Assembly: GCA_023380955.1 (NCBI GenBank)
Contig: JAMCTB010000153.1
Coordinates: 1 to 7,470, forward strand
Length of the DNA stretch: 7,470 nt
Source of the DNA: Chloroflexota bacterium
GTDB taxonomy: Bacteria > Chloroflexota > UBA6077
Direction of reading: 5' to 3'
Below are positions 1 to 6,479 of the stretch, one piece after another. The notes under the pieces are model-generated. The model did not search any database and had not been told where the DNA came from. It saw only the letters and a list, made by a program, of their open reading frames with translations. Numbering within the stretch: the stretch's first letter is position 1; the number at the start of each line of letters is the position of its first letter. Made by a program: the position numbers and the translations under genes.

Positions 1-65
1 CCTACCCCAGCAACCAGGTGAAGCCCACGGATTCGGGCGCCAGGGCGCCAAGCCCTCGCTGGGCG
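1..65. other. Region downstream of the MFS gene, no gene seen
   Basis: These bases lie beyond the stop codon of the minus-strand transporter gene. They hold two close copies of the self-complementary hexamer GGCGCC (about 38-52), which could fold, but no T-run follows on either strand, so a terminator is not supported. Bases 26-37 (CACGGATTCGGG) are the exact reverse complement of 7368-7379 at the other end of the window and contain the AATCCGTG core repeated there. No convincing coding frame is visible. Confidence 0.4.
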
Positions 66-1433
66 CTACTCGGTGGGATCGCCCTCGGCCGTCGAGATCT
101 CTGCGGCGGAAAGGCTGCCGTTACCCGGCGCAGGGCGCGGTTCTGGCTCCGGGGCAGTCCGGGTGGTAGCGGCCTGGGCGGCGGTGCCCTTGGATGGAGC
201 GGCCGGGGAGGCCGTGCCCTCTCGCTCGAGTCTGGGCCGGGGCAGGGGATGGCGCCGCAGCCCCCAGCTGACCCAGCCGAAGCTCAAGGCGAAGAGGACT
301 CCGGTCGCCAGGAATACCGACCTCATCCCCCAGAAGGACGCGAAGAACGCGCCCGACAGGGGTCCGACGGCGTTGGCCATGGAGTTGGCAGTAGCGGCCA
401 GCCCGAAGGCTGCGCCCCGCCGCTCCTGGGGGACCAGTCCGGCCAGCAAAGCGTTGGCGCTGGGTATCAGCCCGCCCAGGAAGAGCCCCAGCAGCATCCG
501 CAGCAGCAGCAGTTGCCAGACCTGATCGACGAGGGACTGCGGGAAGTAGGACAGCGAAGCCCCTGCCAGACAGGCCATGAGGATCCGGCGGTGGCCTATG
601 CGGTCGCTAACCCGCCCGATGAGCAGGGCCGAGACCGCGCTCACAGCGCCCATGGCCGCCAGCACCAGGCCGGCGGCCGTCGCCGCGTCCTCCCCGCCTT
701 TCAACTCCGCGATGAAGAGGCTGAGCACGGGGCTCACGATGGTGCCGCCGTACTGGATCAGGAAGGTGACCCCCAGTAGGATCGGAAAGATCGCTATGGC
801 CAGCATCGACCGGCTCTCGGCCATCACACCCCGGCGGGCGGACCCGGGCGGGGGCGGAGTGAAGTCCTCCCGGACGAAGAGGAGCACTGTGGCCGCTCCT
901 ACAAGCATGAGGGCGCCGGCAACGTAGAAAGGCACGCGATAGCCGAAGCCGTCGGCGATCACCCCACCCACGAGAGGTCCCACGGAGCTTCCCAGGAAGA
1001 TGGCCACCTGCATCACCCCCAGGGCGAAGCCGAGGCGGTGTCGCGGCGTCGAGGTGGCCACCAGGGCGTTGGCGGCGGCCACGGTGCCGGTAATGGACCC
1101 CTGGATGAAGCGGGTTATCAGCAGCTGCTGCGGGGAGGTGGCCAGTCCCATCAGGGAGACGACGACGGCACCGCCCAGCATCGACCGGATCACCATGGGC
1201 CTCCGGCCCCACCGGTCGGCCAGGTTCCCCCAAATGGGCTGAGTCACCGACATGGAGACGGCGGCTGCCGCTGCTATGGCCCCTGCCCACTCGGCGGCCT
1301 CGACCGGATCCGGCACGCCCAGGCTCTGGACGAAGAGCGGGATGAAGGGGAAGACGAAACTGAAGGCGACCATGGTCAGCAACTGGCCGATCCAGAGCGC
1401 CGCCAGGTTCCGTTGCCACCGTTCAGTCAGCAT
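66..1433 (-). CDS. MFS multidrug efflux transporter (DHA1-like drug:H+ antiporter)
   Basis: A 455-residue inner-membrane transporter of the major facilitator superfamily, probably exporting hydrophobic drugs or toxic metabolites in exchange for protons. The sequence shows about a dozen hydrophobic segments. Motif A follows the second helix (GNLADRWGRRP, about residues 69-79), and a degenerate copy (GRVSDRIGHRR) sits at the matching place in the second half. The fifth helix carries antiporter motif C (GSSVGPLVGG), the mark of drug:H+ exporters. The last 55 or so residues form a hydrophilic tail rich in Pro, Ala, Thr and Glu, longer than usual and probably disordered in the cytoplasm. The ATG at 1431-1433 has a GGGAG ribosome site 5 nt upstream and lies inside the end of the MarR gene (11-nt overlap), so translation is probably coupled and the two form one operon. 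The stop is TAG. The substrate cannot be read from the sequence. Confidence 0.93.
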   Translation of the reverse strand: MLTERWQRNLAALWIGQLLTMVAFSFVFPFIPLFVQSLGVPDPVEAAEWAGAIAAAAAVSMSVTQPIWGNLADRWGRRPMVIRSMLGGAVVVSLMGLATSPQQLLITRFIQGSITGTVAAANALVATSTPRHRLGFALGVMQVAIFLGSSVGPLVGGVIADGFGYRVPFYVAGALMLVGAATVLLFVREDFTPPPPGSARRGVMAESRSMLAIAIFPILLGVTFLIQYGGTIVSPVLSLFIAELKGGEDAATAAGLVLAAMGAVSAVSALLIGRVSDRIGHRRILMACLAGASLSYFPQSLVDQVWQLLLLRMLLGLFLGGLIPSANALLAGLVPQERRGAAFGLAATANSMANAVGPLSGAFFASFWGMRSVFLATGVLFALSFGWVSWGLRRHPLPRPRLEREGTASPAAPSKGTAAQAATTRTAPEPEPRPAPGNGSLSAAEISTAEGDPTE

Positions 1434-1920
1434 TCTCGCTCCCGCCGCTCCCCCGCCGTCGATCGCCGATCCGCTCCAGCAGCGCCTCCAGCCCCTCCTC
1501 CAACGCAGCGCGGTGGGCGGGTTCCATGCCGGCCAGCAGCTGCTTCAGGGCCTCCATCGCTCGATCCATGGCGGCTTCCCAGCGGGCCAGGCCGGCGGGT
1601 GTGACCAGCAGCGGGGTGCACCGCCGGTCTCCCGGCTGGTCTCGTCGCTCCACCAGACCCCTCCGCACCAGCAGGTCGACGATCTCGCCGGCGGTGGCCG
1701 GTGTGATCTCCAGGGCCCGGGCCAGCTCGCTGGGCAGCTGCACCCCACGGACCAGCCGAGCCAGGACTCGAAGCTGGGTCACAGTGAGAGCGCCGGCGCT
1801 GTCGTCGTCCTGAGCTGCACTGTGGATGATCCGTCTGAGGTGCGGCACGGCCTCCAGCAACTGCGACGCTGCCCTGTCCGGTTCGCGACCCTCTTTTTGG
1901 CGACTTAGTTTGGTATCCAT
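1423..1920 (-). CDS. MarR-family transcriptional regulator
   Basis: A 165-residue dimeric winged-helix repressor of the MarR family. Residues 45-110 are the DNA-binding domain: LTVTQLRVLARL leads into the helix-turn-helix, the recognition helix is about ITPATAGEIVDLLVRRG (72-88), and the wing carries the family's DxxGDRR-type turn (RRDQPGDRR, 92-100). The helices on either side form the dimer interface. Its stop overlaps the start of the efflux transporter, so it most likely represses this operon until a ligand binds. I chose the ATG at 1918-1920. An in-frame TTG at 1930-1932 would add four residues. A TATAAT box at 1942-1937 would start transcription only about 10 nt before the ATG, giving an almost leaderless message; the only SD-like AAGG (1936-1933) would lie upstream of that transcription start. 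The inducing ligand is unknown. Confidence 0.9.
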   Translation of the reverse strand: MDTKLSRQKEGREPDRAASQLLEAVPHLRRIIHSAAQDDDSAGALTVTQLRVLARLVRGVQLPSELARALEITPATAGEIVDLLVRRGLVERRDQPGDRRCTPLLVTPAGLARWEAAMDRAMEALKQLLAGMEPAHRAALEEGLEALLERIGDRRRGSGGSENAD

Positions 1921-1973
1921 AATATCAGGCAACCTTATTATAGTGGCCGGCGGCCCTGCACGCCAGCTGCAGG
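1919..1973. promoter_or_regulatory. marR promoter -10 box and candidate MarR operator dyads
   Basis: On the minus strand a perfect TATAAT lies at 1942-1937; no good -35 element is visible 16-18 nt upstream (TGGCGT at 17 nt). Three perfect inverted repeats surround it. ATAATA (1919-1924) pairs with TATTAT (1936-1941), covering the -10 box and the start codon. CCTGCA (1955-1960) pairs with TGCAGG (1968-1973), covering the -35 region. GCAACCT (1929-1935) pairs with AGGTTGC (1971-1977). MarR proteins bind short palindromes of roughly this size over their own promoters, so one or more is probably the operator. Which one cannot be decided from the sequence. Confidence 0.5.
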
Positions 1974-2003
1974 TTGCTGCTATTCTACCAGGAGTGGCCC
2001 CCG

Positions 2004-2032
2004 TTGCCCCTTCTTTCCGGGAGCGCTATCAT
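2004..2032 (+). promoter_or_regulatory. Candidate sigma-70 promoter of the nitroreductase gene
   Basis: TTGCCC (2004-2009), a 17-nt spacer and TATCAT (2027-2032) match the -35/-10 consensus at 4 and 5 of 6 positions. Transcription would begin near 2039, leaving a leader of about 78 nt before the GTG start at 2117. It is the best plus-strand match in the intergenic region, but it is a pattern call only. Confidence 0.4.
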
Positions 2033-2116
2033 TTCGGCACTGCAGCGGTCGGGCGATTCCCGCGGCCCGCGCCTACTGGAACCGAGACTCACCCATAGAT
2101 CGCAGGAGGAGTAGCC

Positions 2117-2761
2117 GTGGAGTTAGAAGAAGCTCTCAAGACCAGGAGATCCATACGGAAGTACCGGGATGTCGACGTTCCCACCGACCTGATCCTGAAG
2201 GCTATCAGCTTGGCCTCATGGGCGCCCAACGGCGGCAATTTCCAGCCCTGGAAGTTCTTCGTGGTGAAGAACCCTCGGATGATCGGGCGGATTGCGGACG
2301 CCGTCCAGGCCAAGGTGGATGCGATGGCCGGCTGGCCCGAGGCGGCGGAGTTCGGCCAGACCTTCGAACGGTACCGGGCCAACGCCGCCTTCTTTCGCAC
2401 CGCGCCGGCCGTCATCGCCGTGGCCATGGGGGGCTACCAGAGCGCGGCCGACAAGGTGCTGCGCCGGCGGGACGAGACGGATCCGGCCGCCAGCGAGATG
2501 ATCCGGAATCGGGCCGAGGTCAGCTCGCGGATCCAGACCATCGCCGGAGCCACCGGCTACCTGCTGCTGGCGCTTCACAGCCTCGGGCTTGGTGCCTGCT
2601 GGATGGCGGGGCCGATGCTGGCGAGGAGGGAGATCGCCCGGATGCTGGAGGTCCCCGACGACGTCGAGCTGTTCGCCCTGGTGCCGGTGGGCTACCCCGC
2701 CGAGAGCCCCGCGCCCGGACCTCGCAAGCCGCTGGAAGAGGTGGCGCGGGTAATAGAGTAG
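2117..2761 (+). CDS. Nitroreductase-family FMN oxidoreductase
   Basis: A 214-residue cytoplasmic flavoprotein of the nitroreductase superfamily, which uses NAD(P)H and FMN to reduce nitro groups, quinones, flavins or related substrates. Family marks are the N-terminal FMN-phosphate motif (TRRSIRKYRD, residues 9-18), the ASWAPNGGNFQPW segment (33-45), which matches the usual AP-S-x-x-N-x-Q-P-W signature, and the C-terminal GATGYLLLALHSLGLGACW region that packs on the flavin. The length is normal. Translation starts at GTG 2117-2119, with a strong AGGAGGAG Shine-Dalgarno sequence at 2104-2111. The gene is divergent from the marR-efflux operon; pairs of MarR-type regulators and nitroreductases occur in quinone and electrophile stress responses, so shared control is plausible but not shown. 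The stop is TAG, with an in-frame TAA 12 codons later. The substrate cannot be predicted. Confidence 0.92.
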   Translation: MELEEALKTRRSIRKYRDVDVPTDLILKAISLASWAPNGGNFQPWKFFVVKNPRMIGRIADAVQAKVDAMAGWPEAAEFGQTFERYRANAAFFRTAPAVIAVAMGGYQSAADKVLRRRDETDPAASEMIRNRAEVSSRIQTIAGATGYLLLALHSLGLGACWMAGPMLARREIARMLEVPDDVELFALVPVGYPAESPAPGPRKPLEEVARVIE

Positions 2762-2766
2762 TTTCC

Positions 2767-2806
2767 CTGGCACCATCTGTTACGCAATGATATACTCTAA
2801 ATAGAG
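2767..2806 (+). promoter_or_regulatory. Candidate promoter with a palindrome over the -10 box
   Basis: CTGGCA (2767-2772), an 18-nt spacer and TATACT (2791-2796) form a plausible sigma-70 promoter for the kinase-like and dehalogenase-like genes. A perfect 12-bp dyad, CTCTA-AA-TAGAG (2795-2806), overlaps the -10 box and the expected transcription start. That position suits a repressor operator, though no cognate regulator is known. The dyad is too short and lacks the T-run needed for a nitroreductase terminator. Confidence 0.4.
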
Positions 2807-2838
2807 CCGCTCCGTGTGGGGTGTGTCGAAGGGGACTC

Positions 2839-2901
2839 GGCCGGAGAGCTGCTCCAGTCCACGACGCAGCAGAGGCCAGGGCTGATGGATCGCGTCCGGC
2901 C
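2839..2901 (+). other. Possible folded leader upstream of the kinase-like gene
   Basis: If transcription starts near 2803 the leader is about 145 nt. Within it GGCCGGA (2839-2845) is an exact inverted repeat of TCCGGCC (2895-2901), and CTGCT (2849-2853) can pair with AGCAG (2868-2872) inside that loop. No known riboswitch consensus is recognisable. In GC-rich DNA such pairing can occur by chance. A second reading is that the in-frame codons upstream of 2947 are coding, but their composition and lack of hydrophobic pattern do not support that. Confidence 0.2.
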
Positions 2902-2946
2902 TCGCCGCTCCGCCGCCGAGATCCGCATACGGAGGGAGTTAGCCCC

Positions 2947-3417
2947 GTGCGGTTCGTGTTATCTGTCTGGGTACTAGTTCTGTCTGCCCTGTTGCTGTTC
3001 ACCTTCGTGGTGCTCACCCACCAGTTCTTCGACCCTACCCTCTCCTCCGCGGCTGTGGCCGGTTCCCTCATCGTTGCGACCTGGGTGGTGGGCCTGGTCA
3101 GCGCCGGCGCCATCCACATCCTCTATCGCCGGGCCGAGCGGGCCATCCAGCAGGCGGCCCGAGACGAGACCATCGTCCAGCTGGCCGGCGCCGTGGCCCA
3201 CGAGTTGAACCAGCCGCTCACGGTGGTGATCAGCACCGCCGAGCTGATTTGCGGTCGGGAGCGGAGCCCCGAGGAGCTGCAGGGCCTGGTGCAGAGGATG
3301 GCGGAGGCCTCCTTGCGGATGGCCGACATCGTGTCCAAGCTGCAGCATGCCACCAGCTATCGCGCCAAGAGCTACGTGGGGGAGGTTCGGATCGTCGATC
3401 TGGACAAGGCCAGCTGA
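2947..3417 (+). CDS. Small membrane protein with HisKA phosphoacceptor domain, no ATPase domain
   Basis: A 156-residue protein. Residues 1-24 and about 35-58 are hydrophobic and should span the membrane as a hairpin. Residues 60-135 form a histidine-kinase dimerisation/phosphoacceptor helical pair with the H-box AGAVAHELNQPLT; the candidate phospho-His is residue 85. Everything that normally follows is absent: no N, G1, F or G2 boxes of a HATPase domain are present and the protein stops at a TGA after VGEVRIVDLDKAS. From memory, short HisKA proteins with a similar Y-x-G-x-x-x-I-x-D-x-D tail exist, so the ending looks natural rather than truncated. It cannot autophosphorylate by itself; it may accept phosphate from another kinase or act as a scaffold. 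The GTG at 2947 has GGAGGGAG 8 nt upstream; earlier in-frame starts are not favoured. The dehalogenase-like gene begins 11 nt after its stop, so the two are probably cotranscribed. Confidence 0.8.
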   Translation: MRFVLSVWVLVLSALLLFTFVVLTHQFFDPTLSSAAVAGSLIVATWVVGLVSAGAIHILYRRAERAIQQAARDETIVQLAGAVAHELNQPLTVVISTAELICGRERSPEELQGLVQRMAEASLRMADIVSKLQHATSYRAKSYVGEVRIVDLDKAS

Positions 3418-3428
3418 AGCACGGGGCA

Positions 3429-4442
3429 ATGGGTACGGGGATGCCGGTGGTCAACGATGTGCCGGGGAGCGCCGTGGAGTGGCGATCCCTCTTTGATGGT
3501 AGAAGGGTCGAGGAACCCACCTATCGCGGGGACGTGATCGGGCTGCTGGAGCGTTTCGACGAGCGGGATTGCCTGTTCGCCCGGATGGACCTGGAGTCGG
3601 GCTCTGAGCGGTATCGGGCCTACTACCAGGCCCACGAGGAGTTCCAGCCGGCCGACGACTTCCTCCGAGCCCTCCCTCCCCTGGGGAGTTCCGCCGCACC
3701 CCACGATCGAGCCGCCCTGGATAGTCTCTTCGGTTCGGCCTTCATCGCCGGGCTGCCGAAAGAGGTGGCATCCGTCGGTGGCCGACCCGAAGCGGCGCGG
3801 CTCCCGACGGACCCTCAGGTGGCCGCCCTCAAGGTGAAGGCTCTGGCCCGCTACCTGGGCGTCGACCTGGTGGGGATCGGCCCCCTGAATCCGGCCTTCC
3901 GCTACTCCCACGTGGGCCGGACCTTCTACGGCCAGCGCTGGGGTGAGGAGATCTCCCTGGAGCATCCCTACGCCATCTCGCTGGGGATCGCAATGGACTA
4001 CGACCAGCTGCGCCGCCACGCGCCGGGATTCCCCGTCCTCATGGAGAGCGCCCTGGCCTACGCCAGCGCAGCGGCCATCGCCGTGGAGCTGGCCAACTAC
4101 CTGCGAGGCATGGGCTACTCGGCTCGGGCCCACCACCTGAGATACTACCAGCTACTCAGTGTGCCGGTGGCCGTGGATGCCGGCCTGGGGGAACTGGGAC
4201 GCTCCGGCGTGCTGATCACCCGGGAGTTCGGCAGCAGCCTCCGGCTGGCCACGGTTACCACCGACCTGCCGATGGTCCTGGATCGCCCGGTGGACCTGGG
4301 GATTCAGCAGTTCTGCCGGGACTGCAAGCTGTGCGCAATGGCTTGCCCTGCCGGCGCGGTGCCCAAGGGGGATAAGATCGCCGTGCGGGGGGTCAGGCGG
4401 TGGAAGCTGTCGGCGGGGCGCTGCTACCACTACTGGCGCTAG
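3429..4442 (+). CDS. Reductive-dehalogenase-like 4Fe-4S protein, cut by an in-frame amber codon
   Basis: Residues 1-337 of a protein resembling reductive dehalogenases (RdhA), which use corrinoid and two [4Fe-4S] clusters to remove halogens from organic compounds. About residues 225-337 match the conserved core: SVPVAVDAGLGELGRSG (244-260), the ITREFG and VTTDLP segments, then RPVDLG followed by a ferredoxin-type motif with Cys 296, 299, 302 and 306 (CRDCKLCAMACP). There is no twin-arginine signal and no rdhB-like membrane anchor gene, so the product should be cytoplasmic and is unlikely to be a respiratory enzyme. The frame stops at TAG (4440-4442) after CYHYWR, just past the first Cys (332) of the second cluster motif; the frame continues in 4443-4634. 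As it stands the product would lack the second cluster. The start is uncertain: ATG 3429 or ATG 3441, both with weak G-rich ribosome sites, probably coupled to the gene upstream. Corrinoid binding and dehalogenation are not shown, and related uncharacterised Fe-S proteins exist. Confidence 0.8.
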   Translation: MGTGMPVVNDVPGSAVEWRSLFDGRRVEEPTYRGDVIGLLERFDERDCLFARMDLESGSERYRAYYQAHEEFQPADDFLRALPPLGSSAAPHDRAALDSLFGSAFIAGLPKEVASVGGRPEAARLPTDPQVAALKVKALARYLGVDLVGIGPLNPAFRYSHVGRTFYGQRWGEEISLEHPYAISLGIAMDYDQLRRHAPGFPVLMESALAYASAAAIAVELANYLRGMGYSARAHHLRYYQLLSVPVAVDAGLGELGRSGVLITREFGSSLRLATVTTDLPMVLDRPVDLGIQQFCRDCKLCAMACPAGAVPKGDKIAVRGVRRWKLSAGRCYHYWR

Positions 4443-4634
4443 GTGGGCAGCGACTGCGCCCTCTGCCTGGTGGCCTGTCCCTGGAGCCGCCCGGACAGGC
4501 TGACCCGGCCCCTGCGTCCGACCCACCCCGATCCGATCCTGGACCCCGCCACCCTGGCCATGGTAAGCCAGGTCCGTGCTTCGTTGCCGCCCTGGCTCAG
4601 GAAGTACCTGGGGGATGTCAATCCTTCTCGATGA
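4443..4634 (+). pseudogene. C-terminal continuation of the dehalogenase-like frame after the amber codon
   Basis: This stretch continues the frame of the preceding gene after its TAG and runs 63 codons to a TGA. It begins VGSDCALCLVACPWSRP, which supplies the missing three cysteines (343, 346, 350 if the TAG is counted as residue 338) of the second [4Fe-4S] cluster, followed by a short tail ending in PWLRKYLGDVNPSR. The whole frame would be 401 residues, a reasonable size for a dehalogenase-like protein without a signal peptide. The conserved motif and the absence of any further defect show that the break is recent, apparent (sequence error) or tolerated (readthrough). A GTG directly after the TAG could restart translation, but no ribosome site precedes it. 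The end overlaps the convergent metW gene by 17 bp. Confidence 0.7.
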
Positions 4635-5244
4635 CAAACAGTGCCATGCGGGCTCGCAGGTTGGGGAGCAGGTGCACCTGCCGGCCACCCGACAGGAAGA
4701 GGCTCTTCACCGCCGAGATCCCCTCGGCCTCGCACAGATCCTGGAAGTCCCGGATCGTGGTCAGGTGTATGTTGGGGGTGTTGTACCACTCGTAGGGCAG
4801 ATCGCTGGACTTGGGCATCCGGCCTCCCAGCGTCAGCTGGAGACGGTGTCGCCAATAGACGAAGTTGGGGAAGGAGACGATCCCCAGCCGCCCGACCCTC
4901 AGCATCTCCTGGAGCACCAGCCGGGGCTTGTGCACGGCCTGGAGGGTCTGGCTGAGGATCACGTAGTCGAAGGAGCCGTCGGGGTAGTCTTCCAGCCCCT
5001 CGTCCAGGTCGCCGTGGTGGACCGACAGCCCGCGAGAGATGCAGCGGTACACCCCCTCCTCGGCGATCTCCACACCCCTGGCGGTGGCCTGCCTCTCCCT
5101 GATCAGCATCTCCATCAGCTCGCCGTTGCCGCACCCCAGGTCCAGGACGGTGGAGCCCTCTTCCACCAGATGGGAGATGAGGTGAAGGTCTATTCTCTCC
5201 GTCAGCGCCGGTATCGCGATTTCATCGTCCAGCCTGGTGACCAT
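4618..5244 (-). CDS. metW: MetW, SAM-dependent methyltransferase-fold partner of MetX
   Basis: A 208-residue cytoplasmic protein with a class I methyltransferase fold, matching the MetW family that accompanies MetX in methionine synthesis. SAM-binding motif I is VLDLGCGNG (33-41), followed by an acidic residue in GVEI (58-60), GDLDEGL (78-84), FDYVILSQTLQ (92-102), and the family-typical SFPNFVYWRHR (124-134) and PYEWYNTPNIH (150-160). I favour ATG 5242-5244, just 2 nt past the metX stop, because GGGAAGG lies about 11 nt upstream. An upstream GTG (5254-5256) would add four residues and overlap metX by 10 nt, but the SD abuts it. It should be cotranscribed with metX and share its T-box control. 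In other bacteria metW is needed with metX for full methionine prototrophy; its exact biochemical role is less settled. Its 3' end overlaps the end of the convergent dehalogenase-like frame. Confidence 0.92.
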   Translation of the reverse strand: MVTRLDDEIAIPALTERIDLHLISHLVEEGSTVLDLGCGNGELMEMLIRERQATARGVEIAEEGVYRCISRGLSVHHGDLDEGLEDYPDGSFDYVILSQTLQAVHKPRLVLQEMLRVGRLGIVSFPNFVYWRHRLQLTLGGRMPKSSDLPYEWYNTPNIHLTTIRDFQDLCEAEGISAVKSLFLSGGRQVHLLPNLRARMALFVIEKD

Positions 5245-5246
5245 GG

Positions 5247-6479
5247 TTATCGCCACCTTCCCTTCGCCGTGTAGGCCAGGAAGCCCTTGATAAGGGGGGT
5301 CTGCGCCTCCTCCTCCAGCAGGAAAGCATCGTGGCCGTAGGAGGAGGGGATCTCACAGTAGCTCACGTCGATGCCGTTGACCTTCAGCGCCTTGACGATC
5401 TCCTTGGACTGGTAGGGGGGGTAGAGCCAGTCGGAGCTGAAGGAGATCACCAGGAAGCGAGCCTGCACGTCGCGGAAGGTGACGCCCAGCCCGCCGTGGC
5501 CGTTGGCCAGGTCGAAGTAGTCGATGGCCTTGGTGATGTACAGGTAGCTGTTGGCGTCGAAACGACGGATGAAGCTGTCGCCCTGGTGCCGCAGGTAGCT
5601 CTCCACCTCGAAGTCGGTGGAGAAGTCGAATCCGTACTTCTCACGGTTGCGGAGCCGCCGGCCGAACTTCTGGTGCATCGCCTCGTCGCTGAGGTAGGTG
5701 ATGTGGCCCAGCATGCGGGCCACGGCGAGGCCGGGCAGCGGGGTGTTCCTGCCGTAGTAGTCGCCCCCGTGCCAGTTCTGATCCGCCACGATGGCCTGGC
5801 GACCCACCTCGTCGAAGGCGATCCCCTGGGCCGACAGGCGAGCCGTGGTGGCGATGGGTATGCAGGCCCGAACGGCCTCCGGATAGGCCACGGTCCACTG
5901 GAGGGCCTGCATACCGCCCAGGGACCCTCCGGCCACTGCCAGCAGCCGCTCGATGCCCAGATGCTCCAGCAGCTTCTTCTGGGCGCGCACCATGTCGCCT
6001 ACGGTGATCACCGGGAAGCTCAGCCCGTACGGCCGGTCGGTGGCGGGGTTGATGGAGCTAGGACCGGTGGACCCTCGGCAGCCACCCAGGATGTTGGAGC
6101 AGATCACGAAGTAGCGGTCGGTGTCGAAGGCCTTCCCAGGGCCGATCATGTTGTCCCACCAGCCCACCTTCTTCCGGTCCGCGGCGTCGCCGGACTTCGC
6201 CCCGAAACCCGTGTCCGCCGCGCTGACGCCCCCATCCTCGGCGCCGATCCCCGCGGCGTGGGCATCGCCCGAGAGGGCGTGGCAGGCCAGGATAGCGTTG
6301 CTCCTATCGGAGTTTAGCTCTCCGTAGCTCTCGTAGGCCAGGGTGATTGGGCCGAGCTTCTCGCCGCTGTCCAAGACCATCTCGTCCGGTGGCTCGGCGA
6401 AGGTGAAGTACTGGGTTTTTACGGCTCCGACAGATCCCGGTTCCACGGCTGCGCGCCTGCTTTCTTCTTCGTTTACCAT
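5247..6479 (-). CDS. metX: Homoserine O-acetyltransferase MetX
   Basis: A 410-residue alpha/beta-hydrolase-fold enzyme of methionine synthesis that transfers an acyl group, normally acetyl from acetyl-CoA, to homoserine, preparing it for sulfhydrylation. Visible family marks are [10 protein letters not shown] (68-77), [16 protein letters not shown] (130-145), the nucleophile elbow [12 protein letters not shown] with Ser186, Asp350 in [10 protein letters not shown] and His383 in [10 protein letters not shown], which complete the catalytic triad. Residues 77-105 form a longer glycine-rich insertion before the usual GWWD motif. The start is ATG 6477-6479: the SD (GGAGGGG) lies 9 nt upstream at the end of the T-box leader. 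In-frame codons further upstream belong to the riboswitch and are not coding. MetX-fold enzymes may use succinyl-CoA in some lineages; the GGCxG(S/T)TGPSS segment resembles acetyl-type enzymes but is not proof. No sulfhydrylase gene is present in the window. Confidence 0.96.
   Translation of the reverse strand: MVNEEESRRAAVEPGSVGAVKTQYFTFAEPPDEMVLDSGEKLGPITLAYESYGELNSDRSNAILACHALSGDAHAAGIGAEDGGVSAADTGFGAKSGDAADRKKVGWWDNMIGPGKAFDTDRYFVICSNILGGCRGSTGPSSINPATDRPYGLSFPVITVGDMVRAQKKLLEHLGIERLLAVAGGSLGGMQALQWTVAYPEAVRACIPIATTARLSAQGIAFDEVGRQAIVADQNWHGGDYYGRNTPLPGLAVARMLGHITYLSDEAMHQKFGRRLRNREKYGFDFSTDFEVESYLRHQGDSFIRRFDANSYLYITKAIDYFDLANGHGGLGVTFRDVQARFLVISFSSDWLYPPYQSKEIVKALKVNGIDVSYCEIPSSYGHDAFLLEEEAQTPLIKGFLAYTAKGRWR

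Noticed and set aside
18..779. Long plus-strand frame opposite the MFS gene
   Set aside because: It is low-complexity Gly/Arg/Gln-rich sequence typical of the complement of a GC-rich membrane protein gene.
2803..2946. Cobalamin riboswitch upstream of a corrinoid-type gene
   Set aside because: I looked for the conserved cobalamin-riboswitch segments because of the dehalogenase-like gene and found none.
3249..3428. In-frame upstream extension of the dehalogenase-like frame
   Set aside because: It lies inside the HisKA gene in another frame, has no family similarity, and the product's recognisable part begins after 3429.
4440..4442. Selenocysteine insertion at the interrupted codon
   Set aside because: The codon is TAG, not TGA.
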